Origin: Nectonema munidae
Lineage: Eukaryota; Nematomorpha; Nectonematoida; Nectonematidae
Assembly: GCA_030549495.1 (NCBI GenBank)
Contig: JAUIRK010000695.1
Span: 78,762-142,761, forward strand
Direction of reading: 5' to 3'
DNA length: 64,000 nucleotides
The translations under genes were made by a program, and so were the position numbers. Below are positions 48,701 to 58,282 of this stretch, piece by piece (the stretch's first letter is position 1; the number at the start of each line of letters is the position of its first letter). Below the pieces are notes generated by a model. It saw nothing but the letters and a program-made list of their open reading frames with translations, was not told the DNA's origin and ran no database searches.

Positions 48701-51627
48701 ACGATGCTACCAAAACGTCATGTATCTACAGAAAGTGTTTGCAATGCTACCGAGCGTGCCAAATAAGTTGTGATTCTTGAAGAAAATGCTCAAACAAAGC
48801 GCTGTTGTTGATCGCCATCATGTTGTAATAAAAGCACAATTCGATCCATTATTAGTTGTGAAAAAGACATTAGAGAAAGTGTTGCCAGAAGTGTTAGTTT
48901 GCTTGCTAAAATAAGCAAGTCAGTCAATGCCTGATAAAACCTTGGTTAAAATTGATTCAGCTTTACCTTTGGGAATTACCAACGCGAGAAAAAGTGTACC
49001 ATTGAATAACAACATCATACGAAAAAAAGCAAAGAAATATTATAAAACATTTGCGAGAGAGAATATCCAAAGTAATCAAGAGAAGGAAGATTTAGATGAA
49101 GTTTGATCTTGTAAAGAGCCTTTTACATCACCGCTTTCAACTGAATCTCAAAAAAGTAAAAGATGGCTCGATCGTTTTCAGAAAGGATTTCATCTCCGTT
49201 CTCTTCCTCTTCAAGGTGAAGCAAGATCAGCCGATCATGCTGCAGCATCAAACTATCCAACAAAGCTGCAAAAAAATTGAAGAGGAAAGATACATGCATG
49301 AACAAGTATTCAACATGGATGAGAGTGATTGCTTTGGAAAAAGATGCCATCTAGAACTTATCTCATAATAAAGGAAGCTATTGGCTTTAAGTTTTTAAAA
49401 GATTATGTTACAAGTGTTATAAGCTAATGCTGCTGGTTATGATTAAACATCGACTCATTTAAGTTTATCAAGCTTAGAACTCTTAAAAATAAAAACAAGT
49501 GTACCTTTCCTATGCATTGGATGTACAATAAAAAAGCAAGAATTGACAAAAGAATGGTTTCGCCGATGTTTTTGCCTGCTGTAAAAGAATATATTGGTAA
49601 CAAAGACTTGCCATAAAGTTCTTCTGATAATGGATAATATTAGTAGTCATAAGTTGGACTTTAGTTAAAACATGCCACCAAACACTACATCTTTAATTCA
49701 ACCTATGGACCAGGGAATAATTCGAACAATCAAGACAATTTATAAAATGATTTATTTGAAAGATGTTTCGGAAATGGATAAAGATAAAAAATTTAGCGTA
49801 AAGGAATACTGAAATTTTTTTACAATTTCTAAATGTATCCAATTTATTAAGATAGCAGTGGAAGAAATGAAATGTGTGGACTAAATCAGTTAATCAATAG
49901 TGTCTTTTCTCCTAAGGGATTCAAAGTGAGATTATAACTACATCTCTCCAACTGGCTAAGCTTTTAGATTAGGAAGATTTTAACAATGCAACTGAAGAGT
50001 TTGAGGCTCTTGTAGATAAACATGATGTCAGAATTAGTGATGACGAATTTCAGAGATAGATTCCTAGCCGAGTTTTTGCGAATGATAAAAAAAAAATGCA
50101 ATCAACCAATGAAGAGTGAGACACCAATATGCTTCGCTCCATTAAAGCCCAAAATGGTATTGAATCACATATTGTAGTTTATAGGGGCATGTTAAATGAC
50201 ATGAAAAAACAGCGATCTGTTGCGAAAAATAAGGTTATTCAACAATCTTGATAAACCTGATAAATCAAGATTAGAAAAACAATTTTACCTGCCTTCGCAC
50301 TGAAGAAATGGTTATTGTGTTTTAGTTATTTGCTATAATTTTAAACTACATTAGGAATAGAATACATTTATTAATGACAGAAACCTTTTTGGGGTATATG
50401 AGTCACGTAATGCGTAAAATATAAACTTGGTAAGAGTAATGCTTATAGAGACAATCAAGTTTGGTCATCGAGCATTCGATTCCAAACACTTCTAAAATAT
50501 TTTTTAAATAGTAATTGAGTTTTTAACACTTTTCTTCAAATAAGTGTTTCATTCTATGTGACTTAGTGCTGGGAGAGAGTAATATTTAACTAGAAACATC
50601 TCTAATCACTTTTACGCCCATCTGATTACACTAAACCAGTTGATTTAGAATCAGAAGTGAGCATTATGAAATATAACATAGAGAAAAAAAAGTTTTTTAC
50701 TGTGTTAGAAATAAAAAGACCATCTATGACTGCCCTAATTCAGCTGATTTCGAAAAAAGTTAGCATTATAAAATATAATAAAAACGAAAAAATAAATATA
50801 ACTTGTTTACCTTGTTAAAACACAAGAGAATAAAATGTAAGATAAAAGAGAAATGATAAAAAACAAGATTACCTATAAGATATATGTGTGCATGATTTAT
50901 ACATGAATAAGCAATGTAAGATAGCTATAAATAGTAATTTCAATGCTTATGTAATGACTTAAATAGTCTCCATGATATGTAATATATTAAAAAAAACTTC
51001 TAAACTAAACATTTCCCACGCAATTTAAAAAAAAGCGCACTTGACCTAGTTAGCTTCATTCCAATATGTAGTTTTCCCGTATCCAATAATAAGAAAAATC
51101 AAGAATTTTATGATTTCATTGTTTATGTCAAATAAATTACAATATATATGTTAAGGTTAAACAATGAACCCCTAAATTTAATATCTTTCATAAAAAAAGT
51201 TAAAATAATTTACGATATATAGAAATTAGAAAGATAAAATATAATATATATGTTCAAAAACTCTTCAAGGTCATAGAACATATATGCATACTATAAAAAA
51301 AGACAACTTTCAAACAATAATATTAAAAAAGAAAGGAAAATACACCTGCGAATAAATTTCTAGTAAAATAAAAAACTAAAACAAGTTTAAAAAAATTTAT
51401 CAAAAAAAATTAGAGACCGCTCGTCAAAGATATTATTAATGATATCCATTAAAAAAAATTTTTGTTACAATAACTAATAAGAAATAACACCATAAACAAA
51501 AAATTTCGAATTTCTACAATGGTCATACTTTTATAAAAAAAAAAGATAATTACCCTTCTTGAAAGTTTTTGATTTTATAATTTAGCAACTCTTCAATAGC
51601 TAAATTTTTATTTTGAAGATGTATCAT
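21713..51627 (-). CDS. ARPC2: divergent Arp2/3 complex subunit 2 (ARPC2/p34), 10-11 exons over 30 kb
   Basis: Assembled by eye on the minus strand. Exons: 51554-51627, 45027-45061, 40559-40617, 35012-35065, 32324-32369, 30421-30637, 26644-26737, 24911-25118, 23212-23267, 21859-21947 and possibly 21713-21806. All phases agree. The start Met has an in-frame TGA four codons upstream. The joined protein follows ARPC2 from end to end: LADFDG, DKTK, a helix ending [82 protein letters not shown]. Length is 341 residues with the last exon, or 311 if translation stops at 21855-21857; human ARPC2 has 300. ARPC2 with ARPC4 forms the core of the complex that nucleates branched actin. Similarity is far weaker than usual for this protein, so a paralogue is possible. 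The donor of the ninth exon (GTCAAT) is weak. Confidence 0.8.
22200..22560 (-). mobile_element. 3' end of an RTE-type LINE (or SINE built on it)
   Basis: On the minus strand a degraded frame ends [17 protein letters not shown], then a stop, then a (GAT)n tail (complement of 22200-22220). The order, Trp-Arg near the end of the polymerase ORF followed at once by a short triplet-repeat tail, is characteristic of RTE-clade elements. Upstream of about 22330 the frame is too broken to read. It lies in the penultimate region of the ARPC2-like gene, between the exons at 21947 and 23212. Confidence 0.5.
24074..24112. repeat. perfect 13-bp hairpin
   Basis: TGATTGATTACAC at 24074-24086 and its exact complement at 24100-24112, with a 13-base loop. 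It lies in an ARPC2-like intron. A second, shorter hairpin (GAGAGTATT..AATACTCTC, 24156-24186) follows 44 bases later. No gene product can be assigned. Confidence 0.6.
25798..26530. mobile_element. MuDR-like non-autonomous element
   Basis: AGTTTGCCTACAGA near 25811 is matched by its complement near 26502. The left side repeats GGACAGTTTGCC, similar in style to the subterminal motifs of MULE-type MITEs. No coding content. A tRNA-like SINE head (26111-26212) lies inside, so either that was inserted later or the outer boundaries are wrong. Confidence 0.4.
26111..26212 (+). repeat. tRNA-like SINE head
   Basis: GCAGATGACCTAGTGGTGAG resembles a tRNA A box, followed by GAACATAGGGTCTC. GGGTGCGATACTG stands in the place of a B box. 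It is related to the copy at 9935-10010 on the other strand. The D-arm and T-arm do not fold as a functional tRNA. Confidence 0.4.
26989..28500 (+). mobile_element. decayed pogo/Tigger transposon
   Basis: The plus strand begins with a CENP-B/pogo helix-turn-helix ([19 protein letters not shown], then [15 protein letters not shown]), then a second DNA-binding part. 27408-27605 holds [19 protein letters not shown], in which the first catalytic Asp appears as Ala-Glu. 27860-28000 holds a LLLDN segment and [19 protein letters not shown], the second Asp region. Several shifts and stops break it. It lies between ARPC2-like exons at 26737 and 30421, in the opposite orientation. Terminal repeats were not recognised with confidence. 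Confidence 0.7.
28501..30044. other. ARPC2-like intron without recognised features
   Basis: Mostly A+T-rich, with a more balanced stretch at 28600-28990. A donor-like GTGAGT on the minus strand (near 28708) bounds a possible 22-base microexon, but I do not accept it. Confidence 0.35.
30045..30330 (+). mobile_element. Tc1/mariner-superfamily transposase remnant
   Basis: Plus-strand frames, with shifts, give [13 protein letters not shown], then NRWIGD, then a VWDKVYA-like stretch. This follows the pattern FPNRWIGR..SPDLTPLDFFLWG..KVY of IS630/Tc1/mariner-like transposases common in insects. The SPDL part is eroded. A similar 3' piece recurs at 31867-31911. Confidence 0.45.
31396..31635 (-). 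other. candidate short spliced reading frame inside the ARPC2-like gene
   Basis: On the minus strand a frame at about 31533-31632 meets a strong donor (TGTCG|GTAAGT). It continues without a break after a strong acceptor (TTTATCAG) at 31474, ending at the stop TGA near 31430. The intron is about 59 bases. The joined peptide contains [20 protein letters not shown] and ends DEIKAGVT. I do not recognise it. Being on the same strand between ARPC2-like exons, it could be an alternative exon pair, a nested gene, or chance. Confidence 0.25.
31867..31911 (+). repeat. second copy of a 45-base repeat
   Basis: CACGTACTGTTTGTTGGAGA with similar flanks occurs here and at 30249-30293. The copies straddle the ARPC2-like exon at 30421-30637. 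Probably the tail of the Tc1/mariner-type remnant. Confidence 0.6.
32429..32536. mobile_element. 100-bp piggyBac-type MITE
   Basis: Starts TTAA|CCCTTTCAGGCACAAT and ends with the complement CCTGAAAGGG followed by CTAA, one change from the TTAA duplication expected for piggyBac-type insertion. It lies just upstream, in minus-strand terms, of the ARPC2-like exon at 32324-32369. Confidence 0.55.
32537..35011. other. ARPC2-like intron, A+T-rich
   Basis: No gene is supported. Around 34255-34320 repeated ATTTCAAAC/GACATTTTAAAC motifs resemble a worn MULE-type terminus. Confidence 0.35.
35133..35225. repeat. two tandem hairpin units
   Basis: Two related units of about 48 bases. Each has the form GGTCTGGCAAG..GGGGAGACAA..TGCCAGACC. 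The second forms an exact 10-bp stem (35185-35194 with 35213-35222). They sit 70 bases from the ARPC2-like exon at 35012-35065. Confidence 0.65.
35226..36491. other. ARPC2-like intron, A+T-rich
   Basis: No gene, RNA or nameable repeat seen. Confidence 0.4.
36492..37459 (-). mobile_element. decayed hAT transposon with 8-bp target duplication
   Basis: Ends: CAGGGGGCGCACATC on the left and the complement of CAGGGGGCACATCT on the right. Flanks AAATAAAT and ATATAAAT match at 7 of 8 positions. On the minus strand 36686-36913 reads like the first catalytic block of a hAT transposase ([17 protein letters not shown], where SILVDESTD is usual). The element is under 1 kb and lacks the rest of the transposase, so it is internally deleted. 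Confidence 0.65.
37508..37671. mobile_element. Tigger/pogo-type MITE
   Basis: Starts AGTAAAACCTGTTTGTTATG and ends with the complement of CAGTAAAGCTTGTCTTTGTG. The inside has repeated GTTCTATNAG motifs seen next to pogo-like ends. About 164 bases, no coding content. Confidence 0.4.
37672..39004. other. intron sequence with simple repeats
   Basis: Holds a (CA)n run at 677-694 of the 38-kb block (38677-38694), a short (TA)n run near 38926-38940, and ten G at 38962-38971. Overlapping open frames here are low-complexity and not supported. Confidence 0.4.
39013..39371. mobile_element. hAT-type MITE with target duplication
   Basis: 359 bases. The left end is CAGCGCTGGCCAA and the right end is the complement of CAGGATTGGACAAT. 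Flanks CTCTAAAG (39005-39012) and CTCAAAAG (39372-39379) agree at 7 of 8 positions. No transposase. Confidence 0.6.
39380..40558. other. ARPC2-like intron, A+T-rich
   Basis: No feature recognised. Confidence 0.4.
40618..45026. other. ARPC2-like intron with minor repeats
   Basis: Contains eleven C at 40925-40935 and ten C at 41151-41160. The latter is followed by a stretch that, on the minus strand, reads CAGGGACGTTGGCAG like a transposon end. A pair of related segments lies at about 42555-42655 and 44465-44560, sharing ATAATACTATTTACCTCAAC. An open minus-strand frame at 41749-41979 encodes a hydrophobic peptide, but nothing supports it as a gene. Confidence 0.35.
45640..46060 (-). mobile_element. 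RTE-like LINE, C-terminal fragment of the polymerase ORF
   Basis: Minus-strand frames give [20 protein letters not shown], then [15 protein letters not shown], then after a shift [20 protein letters not shown]. This is the order seen in the thumb and C-terminal region of many RTE-type endonuclease/reverse-transcriptase proteins (YGSETW..EMR.LR..LRWYGHV.RM). A truncated, shifted copy in the first half of the large ARPC2-like intron. Confidence 0.6.
46236..47727. mobile_element. cluster of fold-back / Helitron-like elements
   Basis: Three palindromic units begin ACTAGCCGGTCCCGTGGTCG and end in its complement: 46240-46357 (24-bp exact arms), 46939-47080 and 47270-47387. A second terminal sequence, TCTATATTATAATAAGCTAG followed by a (TG)n run, occurs forward at 46526 and inverted at 47245-47266 and 47704-47725. 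The body between them repeats a TTGATTGGTTGAAAT / GCTTCCAGCGAC motif in both orientations. No protein is encoded. The TC start and palindromic ends resemble non-autonomous Helitron/Helentron copies, but a fold-back family is equally possible. Confidence 0.5.
47728..48699. other. ARPC2-like intron, A+T-rich
   Basis: No feature recognised apart from a possible left flank of the pogo element that follows. Confidence 0.35.
48700..50260 (+). mobile_element. decayed pogo/Tigger transposon
   Basis: On the plus strand a worn CENP-B-type start ([17 protein letters not shown]) is followed at 49096-49368 by [17 protein letters not shown], the first catalytic Asp region. Near 49670-49745 comes [20 protein letters not shown], the second Asp region of pogo-family transposases. 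Many stops and shifts separate the blocks. It differs from the 26989-28500 copy, so it belongs to another lineage of the family. It sits in the first intron of the ARPC2-like gene, in the opposite orientation. Confidence 0.7.
50261..51553. other. ARPC2-like first intron, A+T-rich
   Basis: No feature recognised. Confidence 0.4.
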
Positions 51628-52319
51628 AACTTTGATTCACATTAATGAATTTTAAAATGTTATAATACAAGCTCTTTGATTTAAGAAAAGATAGGATTCT
51701 AATGCCGTGCCGAACAATCAGCCATTAAAAATTTTGCTTAAAACAAAAAGAGTACAAAAATAAACAAGAAAAATGAAAAAAATATATTTGAATAACAAGT
51801 TTATAACGTATCTGTTAATCTATTATTGAATTAATATATAATGTATAAATAGTCCCTAAAAATGTCAAATTTAATTGGCATATGCCACTGTCTGTGTTCC
51901 AAGTTTTATATGGATAAATTCTTCATATGATTACGGGATAATTAATCGTACTATTTGCCCCAAAACGATATTTATACTAGTAAAATATTCAATATATTTA
52001 AATTTAAAAGTAACTCCACGCTTTATTATGTTGTCTTTAAGAATTCTTCATTCTTTATTAAACATATCCATAATAATAGAAAATATTTTTTCAATTATAT
52101 TGCAATTTATATAGAGCTATCAAAGTCCAATATAAAACTTATTATAAATGGACAATATCCTATTAATTGTACTTCTAGAAACTTTGTAGTTAATGTGTAT
52201 TCCCATAAATTTAATAAGTGAAAAACGTCAACTCTAAAACACATTTTTATAGTTCATTCCATAATTTGGATTTTAATCATTTTACGAATCATTAAACAAT
52301 TTAAAAGAAATCAAAGGGG
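51628..52319. other. upstream region of the ARPC2-like gene
   Basis: Would hold the 5' UTR and promoter on the minus strand. A+T-rich, and I see no distinctive core element. Two overlapping plus-strand frames here are A+T-rich artefacts. Confidence 0.35.
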
Positions 52320-55031
52320 AAGAAGAAGAAGAAGAAGAAATTTTTATTATTAGAAAACAAAATATAAAAAACTATTGACAATAAAAAAAAAATCACAACA
52401 TATGGCCCATCACCACAAGAGAAGAAAAAAGAAGGAAAGGCACTTCATCGTGATTTCAATAACTCATGTGAGATGGACATATCAATACGGAGAAGAATAA
52501 AAAGATACAGACAAATAAAAATTAAAAAAAATATATGTAAACAATAGTGTATTATGTATATATATATTTATTTGTTTATATTTATTTGAATATAAAACAT
52601 AAATTTGTGAAATGTGATTGTATTAGGAACACCTTCAAGTAAAAAACAAAGCTTGCGAAGAAGTTTTGAATCCTTTACGATTTTGCAGATCAAGCTTGGG
52701 AAGAAAGAAATTCACAAGGAAAAACGTTCTAAGAAGTATTGAACGAAAGAGAGATTTTTCACTGACTTCAGGAATATGGAAGAGAAGGTTGGAGCGAGTG
52801 AAGTAGCCATGTGTGGAATTGTTTTGTATGAACAGAGAATTTAGAAATCCATTTTGGTAACACGATTTATAAAAAAAATTTAAATGAGATAAAACATTGA
52901 TATCAAAAATACTAATACTGGAATGATAGTCATTCGTATTATTAGAACTGTTAATAAACTGCAAGAATTTACCTTGGTATAAATGTAATTTTCTTAACAT
53001 CGTTAAACAAGAAGAGCCCCATATAAGATTGCAATACAGGAAGTGGGGATATATGAACGCATAGTAAAGTAGTTTTTTACATAGGAAAGTGAGACAATTA
53101 TCTATTTTACGAAAAGTCCCAAGAAGTCGAGACACTTTTAAATGTAACAAAGAAATATGCTTATACCATGAAAGATTGCTAGTTAAAGTTACTCCTAAAA
53201 AAGTAAAACAATCTACCCTACTTAATTTAAATCCTTCGAGTGTTATATTGAAATTTATGTCAAGTGATCTTTTAGAGAAAATCATATAGACAGATTTTCT
53301 CAAATTGAGGGAAAGCATGTTATGATGACATCAATTACAAATTGATTTTAAACAAGAGTTACTAATAATAGAAACTGTTGAAATATCATTAAAATTTAAA
53401 GACATGACAGCATCATCAGCATACATAATTAAGGAAGCGCGATTATCTAGAACAAAGAAGATATCATTAATAAACAGAAGGAAAAGTAAGTGTCCGAGGA
53501 TTGACCCTTGAGGGACACCTTTTTCCACAAACTTGACCTCTGATTTTCCATTGAGAGAAACAAAAAACGTTCGTTTATATAAAAAACTATTAAGCCATTT
53601 TAAAAGAGGGCCGCGTATACCTAATTTAAACAATTTATAGCTGAGCAGTTGATGATTAACGTTATCGAAAGCTTTAGCTAAATCAAGAAATACAACCAAA
53701 CTAAACTTTTTAGCATAAAAATGACTAGAAATGGAGCTAAGTAGAGATAAAACAGCATCTTCAGTTGATTTATATTTTTGAAAACCGAATTGATTCGGAT
53801 TGATAACGCTATGCTTGTCTAAAAAAGATATAATTCTACTTAAAATGATTTTCTCGAATATCTTGGAGAAGTTGGACAAAATTGAAATCGGTCGATAACT
53901 ATCCAATGAATTAGCAGGCTTTCTATTCTTCAAAACAGGAATAATGCGCGCTAATTTAAGATCTTGAGGAAATTCTCCCATTGCAATCGATAAGTTAAAT
54001 ATGTGAGAAAGAGCAAAATGAATACTAGGAAGAATATCTATTATATGGCAAATAGTCAACTCATCATCACCACATGACCTTTTATTTGATAAAGAAGCTA
54101 TTGCAGTCACTATATCGTTATAGTTAATTTCGTGCAAATATAAAGTAGATGAATTAAGTATGATAGTCTTATCGATGAAGTTATAAGAAGAAGTGTTGAT
54201 TTTAATCTCAGAAGTAATGGCAAAATGATTAGCAAATTCATCACTACTGAAAAGAGCATTACACGAATTTATATTATAGGGTTTTAAAATCTTATTTAAT
54301 GTGTTCCATATAGTATTTTTTTTTACAAGAAGAAAAATAGTTATAGTAATATGCCGATTTAGCCCTTAAAATTTCAATCTTATACTGCTTCAAAACATTT
54401 TTATATTTAGCACAGTTCAAAGGACTAGGATTGAGAAGCTTTACCCTATAATATTTGACTTTCAATTTCCTAAGAGAATTTAGAAATGGGGAATACCATG
54501 ATTTACTGTCATTTTTCACTTTGAACTTTACAAATGGGAAACTAAGAGTGAATGATTTCTTCAAGAGATCGATAAAAATATTGTATGCATTATTCGGATT
54601 TTTAGCTTCAAAAACAGGCTCAAAATTGTTTTGTGCTACACTGGAAATAAAGGATAAGCGCTGTTTAAGGCCAAAACTTGCAAAAAAGATACTTTATCAA
54701 AGCTTTCATTACCTATTGAATTACCTAAATCATCTTTAACATCAATAACCAGAGTATTCCTTGGTTCTGAAGCTTTCTTAGAAATAGGATTAAATTTTGA
54801 GTTAGATGTCTTATTAAAAACATTTTCTTGAACGACTTCAGAATAAGTTTTTATACAGAATTTTTCCACCAATTTTTCTATTTTATTCAACTTCTCTTCT
54901 AAATTTATAGAAACACCAAACTTTTCAATAATATACTCAAGTTTCAGCTTAATTTCTTTTTTAGTAAGAGATTCAACCGAATCCTTCAAATTACAAATAT
55001 TGTTCATGAGTTCACAGGAATTCATGAACAA
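52320..55031 (-). mobile_element. LINE of the CR1 group, endonuclease deleted
   Basis: On the minus strand an ORF1-like coiled-coil piece (54636-55031) runs almost directly into the linker ahead of the polymerase (54292-54640, with NNFEPVFEAKNPNNAYNIF). ORF1's end and the whole endonuclease are therefore missing. The reverse transcriptase follows (53331-54137): SYRPISILSNFSKIFEKII, FLDLAKAFDNVNH, GVPQGSILG and YADD. The thumb and C-terminal part is 52635-53318. A shift near the nine-T run at 54316-54324 and a TGA at 53331-53333 (probably once TGG) break the frame. The 3' end is a (TTC)n tail near 52320-52340. Fingers and palm motifs resemble CR1/Rex/Daphne-type elements. Confidence 0.75.
53331..54137 (-). 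pseudogene. reverse transcriptase part of the CR1-group LINE
   Basis: 268 codons of fingers and palm. Motif A is FLDLAKAFD, motif B GVPQGSILG, and motif C YADD (catalytic Asp pair). It ends at the TGA described for the element, after which 52635-53318 continues in the same frame with the thumb (FLGVTLTSNLSWYKHI). Confidence 0.75.
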
Positions 55032-55876
55032 AAAGTTAAAACAAAAACAAAATTATACTTGTAAAACAGGCTAAATAAAAAAAGGAAACGCTAATCATTT
55101 ATAGAGAAAATCTCCATTTTGTAGTTTGAGTGGAAAAAATGTTAAAAAGATGTTAAATCAAGGGAAATAAAGGGGAAATAAATACACACTCCAAAAATTA
55201 CTATCTTTCGAATTATTGGAATTATTTAAATGAAGTGTCTCTTTTTGTATTATCTTATATTATCTTCTTAGGCTATATCCTATAATAACAACTTAATAAA
55301 AAAAAGTAGATAAAAACAGGCTTTAATAATTTTCAGGGTGAAGGGGCAAACTTTATATAAATTTTTATTATATAACTTGTAAGACAACAATTCTCGAGCA
55401 AAAATTAATGAATGGATTGATGATACATGAATAATAATAAATACAAATAAATACGGATGAAGATTAAAAACATAGGAATGTTTATTCATTCATCTTTGTA
55501 ACAATCTTTATGGATGCAATATGTGAACAAAAAGCAAGTAGAGATGACTGATGAGTTGGAAAAATATTAAATAACAAATAAAATAATAAAATAGGTCATT
55601 TTTCCTTTGTTATACAGCTGATTTCATTGAAATAAAATAAAATTTCCTATTTGTACCATCTATGTAATATTTACAAAAAAAAATTTAATTTTATTTGTCC
55701 TAATTTTTAATGTCCTGCTTGTAAGCGGTTAGTCTAAAATAAGCTGCAAAAGTAAGCTGCAAAAAGAAACCTTCATAACTTCGTTAATATGCTTTAAAAT
55801 AAAACGAAATTTTATTTATATATTTTTTAAGGTATAATTTCTTATTGTTTTAAGTTTCAGATCTTTTCTTTATAAG
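55032..55876. other. non-coding, A+T-rich
   Basis: Spacer between the LINE and the hAT element. It may include LINE 5' sequence. No gene supported. Confidence 0.4.
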
Positions 55877-55884
55877 TTATAAGG

Positions 55885-58274
55885 CAGCGTTTCTCAACCT
55901 TTGACAGCCCATGGCTCCCTTCACCGAGTGGTTAACACTCTTGGCCCCCTGCCCTTCAAAAAAATAAATTTTGTTTTATGTTGTTTATCCAGTCACTAAA
56001 ATTATAAACTTAAATAAAAATTTTTATTGAACAGTATAATCAATGGGACACTTGCTGTTGAGCTCGTGTGACCAGGCCTCTTATGTCCGGCTTTGTTTTG
56101 GACACAGCAAGGCGAATATCATTCCTAACATCAAGACGGTTTCTGGACTTTGTTTTGATCGTCGCCAGGTCAGAAAATCCAGATTCGCAAAGATATATTG
56201 TAGCCAATTGAACGTGCATTTCGGATGCCTTCTTGCTGAGCTTTGGATACGCATCCTGAACAGACAACCAGAAGTTGGAAAGATCTTTTCTGTTACTGAA
56301 GGCCAGCTTCATTGCTTTCGAGACTTTAAACTCCGCGAGCTCCTCTGCTTCGTCTTCAGTAGGTTTAATTTCCGTGTTAAATGGGTCTTTGTGCCATAGA
56401 ACATCTAATGGGGCATTGTCGAAATAAGATTTGAACTCAGAGAAGAGAATGTCGAGATGTTTGATAATGTAATTTTTGATGCCGATGGGAAGTTCAATCT
56501 TTTTTATCTGAAGATGCTCGTCCAATAAAGGAAACGAAGCTGTGGATCCGGCTTCAATTCGTGCCTGCCAGACTGTTATTCGAGCAGACATTCCTGTAAG
56601 CTTGTCTTGAACGTCACTGACTGTGACATCATGGCCCTGCAAAGACTGGTTCATTTCATTTAGTCTACCGAATATATCGGCTAGGTAGGCAAGCATCATG
56701 ACTAACTCTTCATTCTTGAAGTGGACATGAAGATAGTTTTCATTCTCTTGCAGGAAAATTTCCGTCTCCAACCGAAGTTCATACAACCGAGAAAGGCATT
56801 TTCCCCTCGATAACCAACGAACTTTGGTATAAAACAAAAGTCCCATATGTTGCGCTCCCATTTCGTTGGCCAGAAATTGGAACAGCCGATGATTTTTGGC
56901 CTTTGCACGAATGAAGTTGATTACTTTGACAGCAATGTCCAGTACTTCTAACAAACGCGGCGGCAGAGTTTTTGACGCAAGAGCATATCGGTGTAGTGAA
57001 CAGTGGGAAGATGTTACGTGGGGCCATTCATTCTTCACAAGCGCGACGAACTCTCCTTTAACGCCAATCATCGCCGGGGCACCATCAGTACAGATATGCT
57101 TGAAATTCTTCCAACTTAGTCCATTCATTTCAAAAAACGAGTCCACGATGGCTTTGACATTTTTTGCTGTTGTTGTAGTTGGCAGGGTATTGCAGAATAA
57201 AAATTCTTCCTTCATTTTCCCTTCTTTCTCGTAGCGAGCAAAGGCAATCAACTGGCTTTCCATAGCGGTGTCAGTAGACTCATCAATTTGAAGGCTAGCC
57301 TGAAGCGTGCTTTGCTTAATTTCATAACAAATTTGACGACACACATCAGCGGCCATGTCATCAATCCGTCGACGAATTGTGTCATTAGATAGCGAAACTT
57401 GCTGAATTTTCTTTTTTGCCTCTGATGCGATCATTAGTTCCACCATTTTTTCTGTACATGGCTTGATAAGTTCCTCAGCAATATTGTGAGGTTTCTTGCA
57501 CTTTACAATTTGGTAAGCTACTTCCAAAGAGAAGAGCTGGTTTTTCTTCTGGCCGGAATCCAAATTTTGGAAGCGTCGCTTCACGGTCGTACCGTGCTCG
57601 TTTTGTAAGCAGAGCATCAATACTATCATCTTTCTTTTGAGGATGCAACTTGTCGCGATGGTTTGAAAGTTTAGAAGGACGTAGTGATGCATTTGCCATC
57701 ACTACTGAGCAATGCAGACATTGTGCACAGTCCATGCCGTCTCGAATTACTTTCGTAAATCCAAAACTGACGTAGCTGTCATTCCATTTTCGAACTTTCG
57801 ACATCCGAAAACAAATAATAACAAAACAAAGTTAAAAATTTGGCTTGAAAAAATTAGATTTAATCAAAAAGAAATTTAACTAAAGAAAATATTAGATTTA
57901 ATCAAAAAGTAAAAGACAAAAAAAATTTACAATTTACAAAAAAGAAGAAATAGATTAAGCCTTTCTTTGATTACTTTGCAGAAACAGTGTTAATAAGAGA
58001 GCAAAGAAAATTTATAAACAGTTTTTTTTCTATCAGCCATTTTTATAGTAAGGACGATAAAAAAACAAGAAAAAAAATCTTAAAAAATTCAAATTTTTTT
58101 AGTTTAAAAAAAACTTTCAAATTAATTGAAAAAACACTTCTCTTATGACCGCAGTTTTCTCACACTTCAAGCTTCTGCATTTTAAATTACATTTTCTAGT
58201 GTTAGCTTGTGGCCCCTAGGTTAAAGGCCTGTGGCCCCCTTGGGGGGCCATGGGCCCCCGGTTGAGAAACGCTG
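55885..58274 (-). mobile_element. nearly whole hAT transposon with perfect 8-bp target duplication
   Basis: The ends are CAGCGTTTCTCAACC (55885-55899) and its exact complement (58260-58274). The flanks are identical: TTATAAGG at 55877-55884 and 58275-58282. The 2390-bp element carries one transposase gene on the minus strand. Both ends continue as a less perfect inverted repeat rich in GGCCCATGG-type motifs. The exact duplication and clean ends argue for a recent insertion compared with the other hAT copies in the window. Confidence 0.92.
56040..57804 (-). pseudogene. hAT transposase (ZBED5/FAM200-like), one frameshift
   Basis: Starts MSKVRKWNDSYVSFGF at 57804. A BED-type zinc finger follows (CAQCLHCSVVM, then HRDKLHP). 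After the shift the frame continues to 56040 with QIDESTDT (first Asp), CTDGAPAMIG (second Asp) and SSHCSLHRYALASK. YTKVRWLSRGKCLSRLYELR follows, then the C-terminal dimerisation region (YLCESGFSDLATIKTK..RN). The order matches hAT proteins related to human ZBED5 and FAM200. The two frames meet in the stretch around 57530-57545, close to a run of five A on the coding strand, so one inserted or lost base accounts for the break. Everything else appears intact. Confidence 0.88.
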
Positions 58275-58282
58275 TTATAAGG

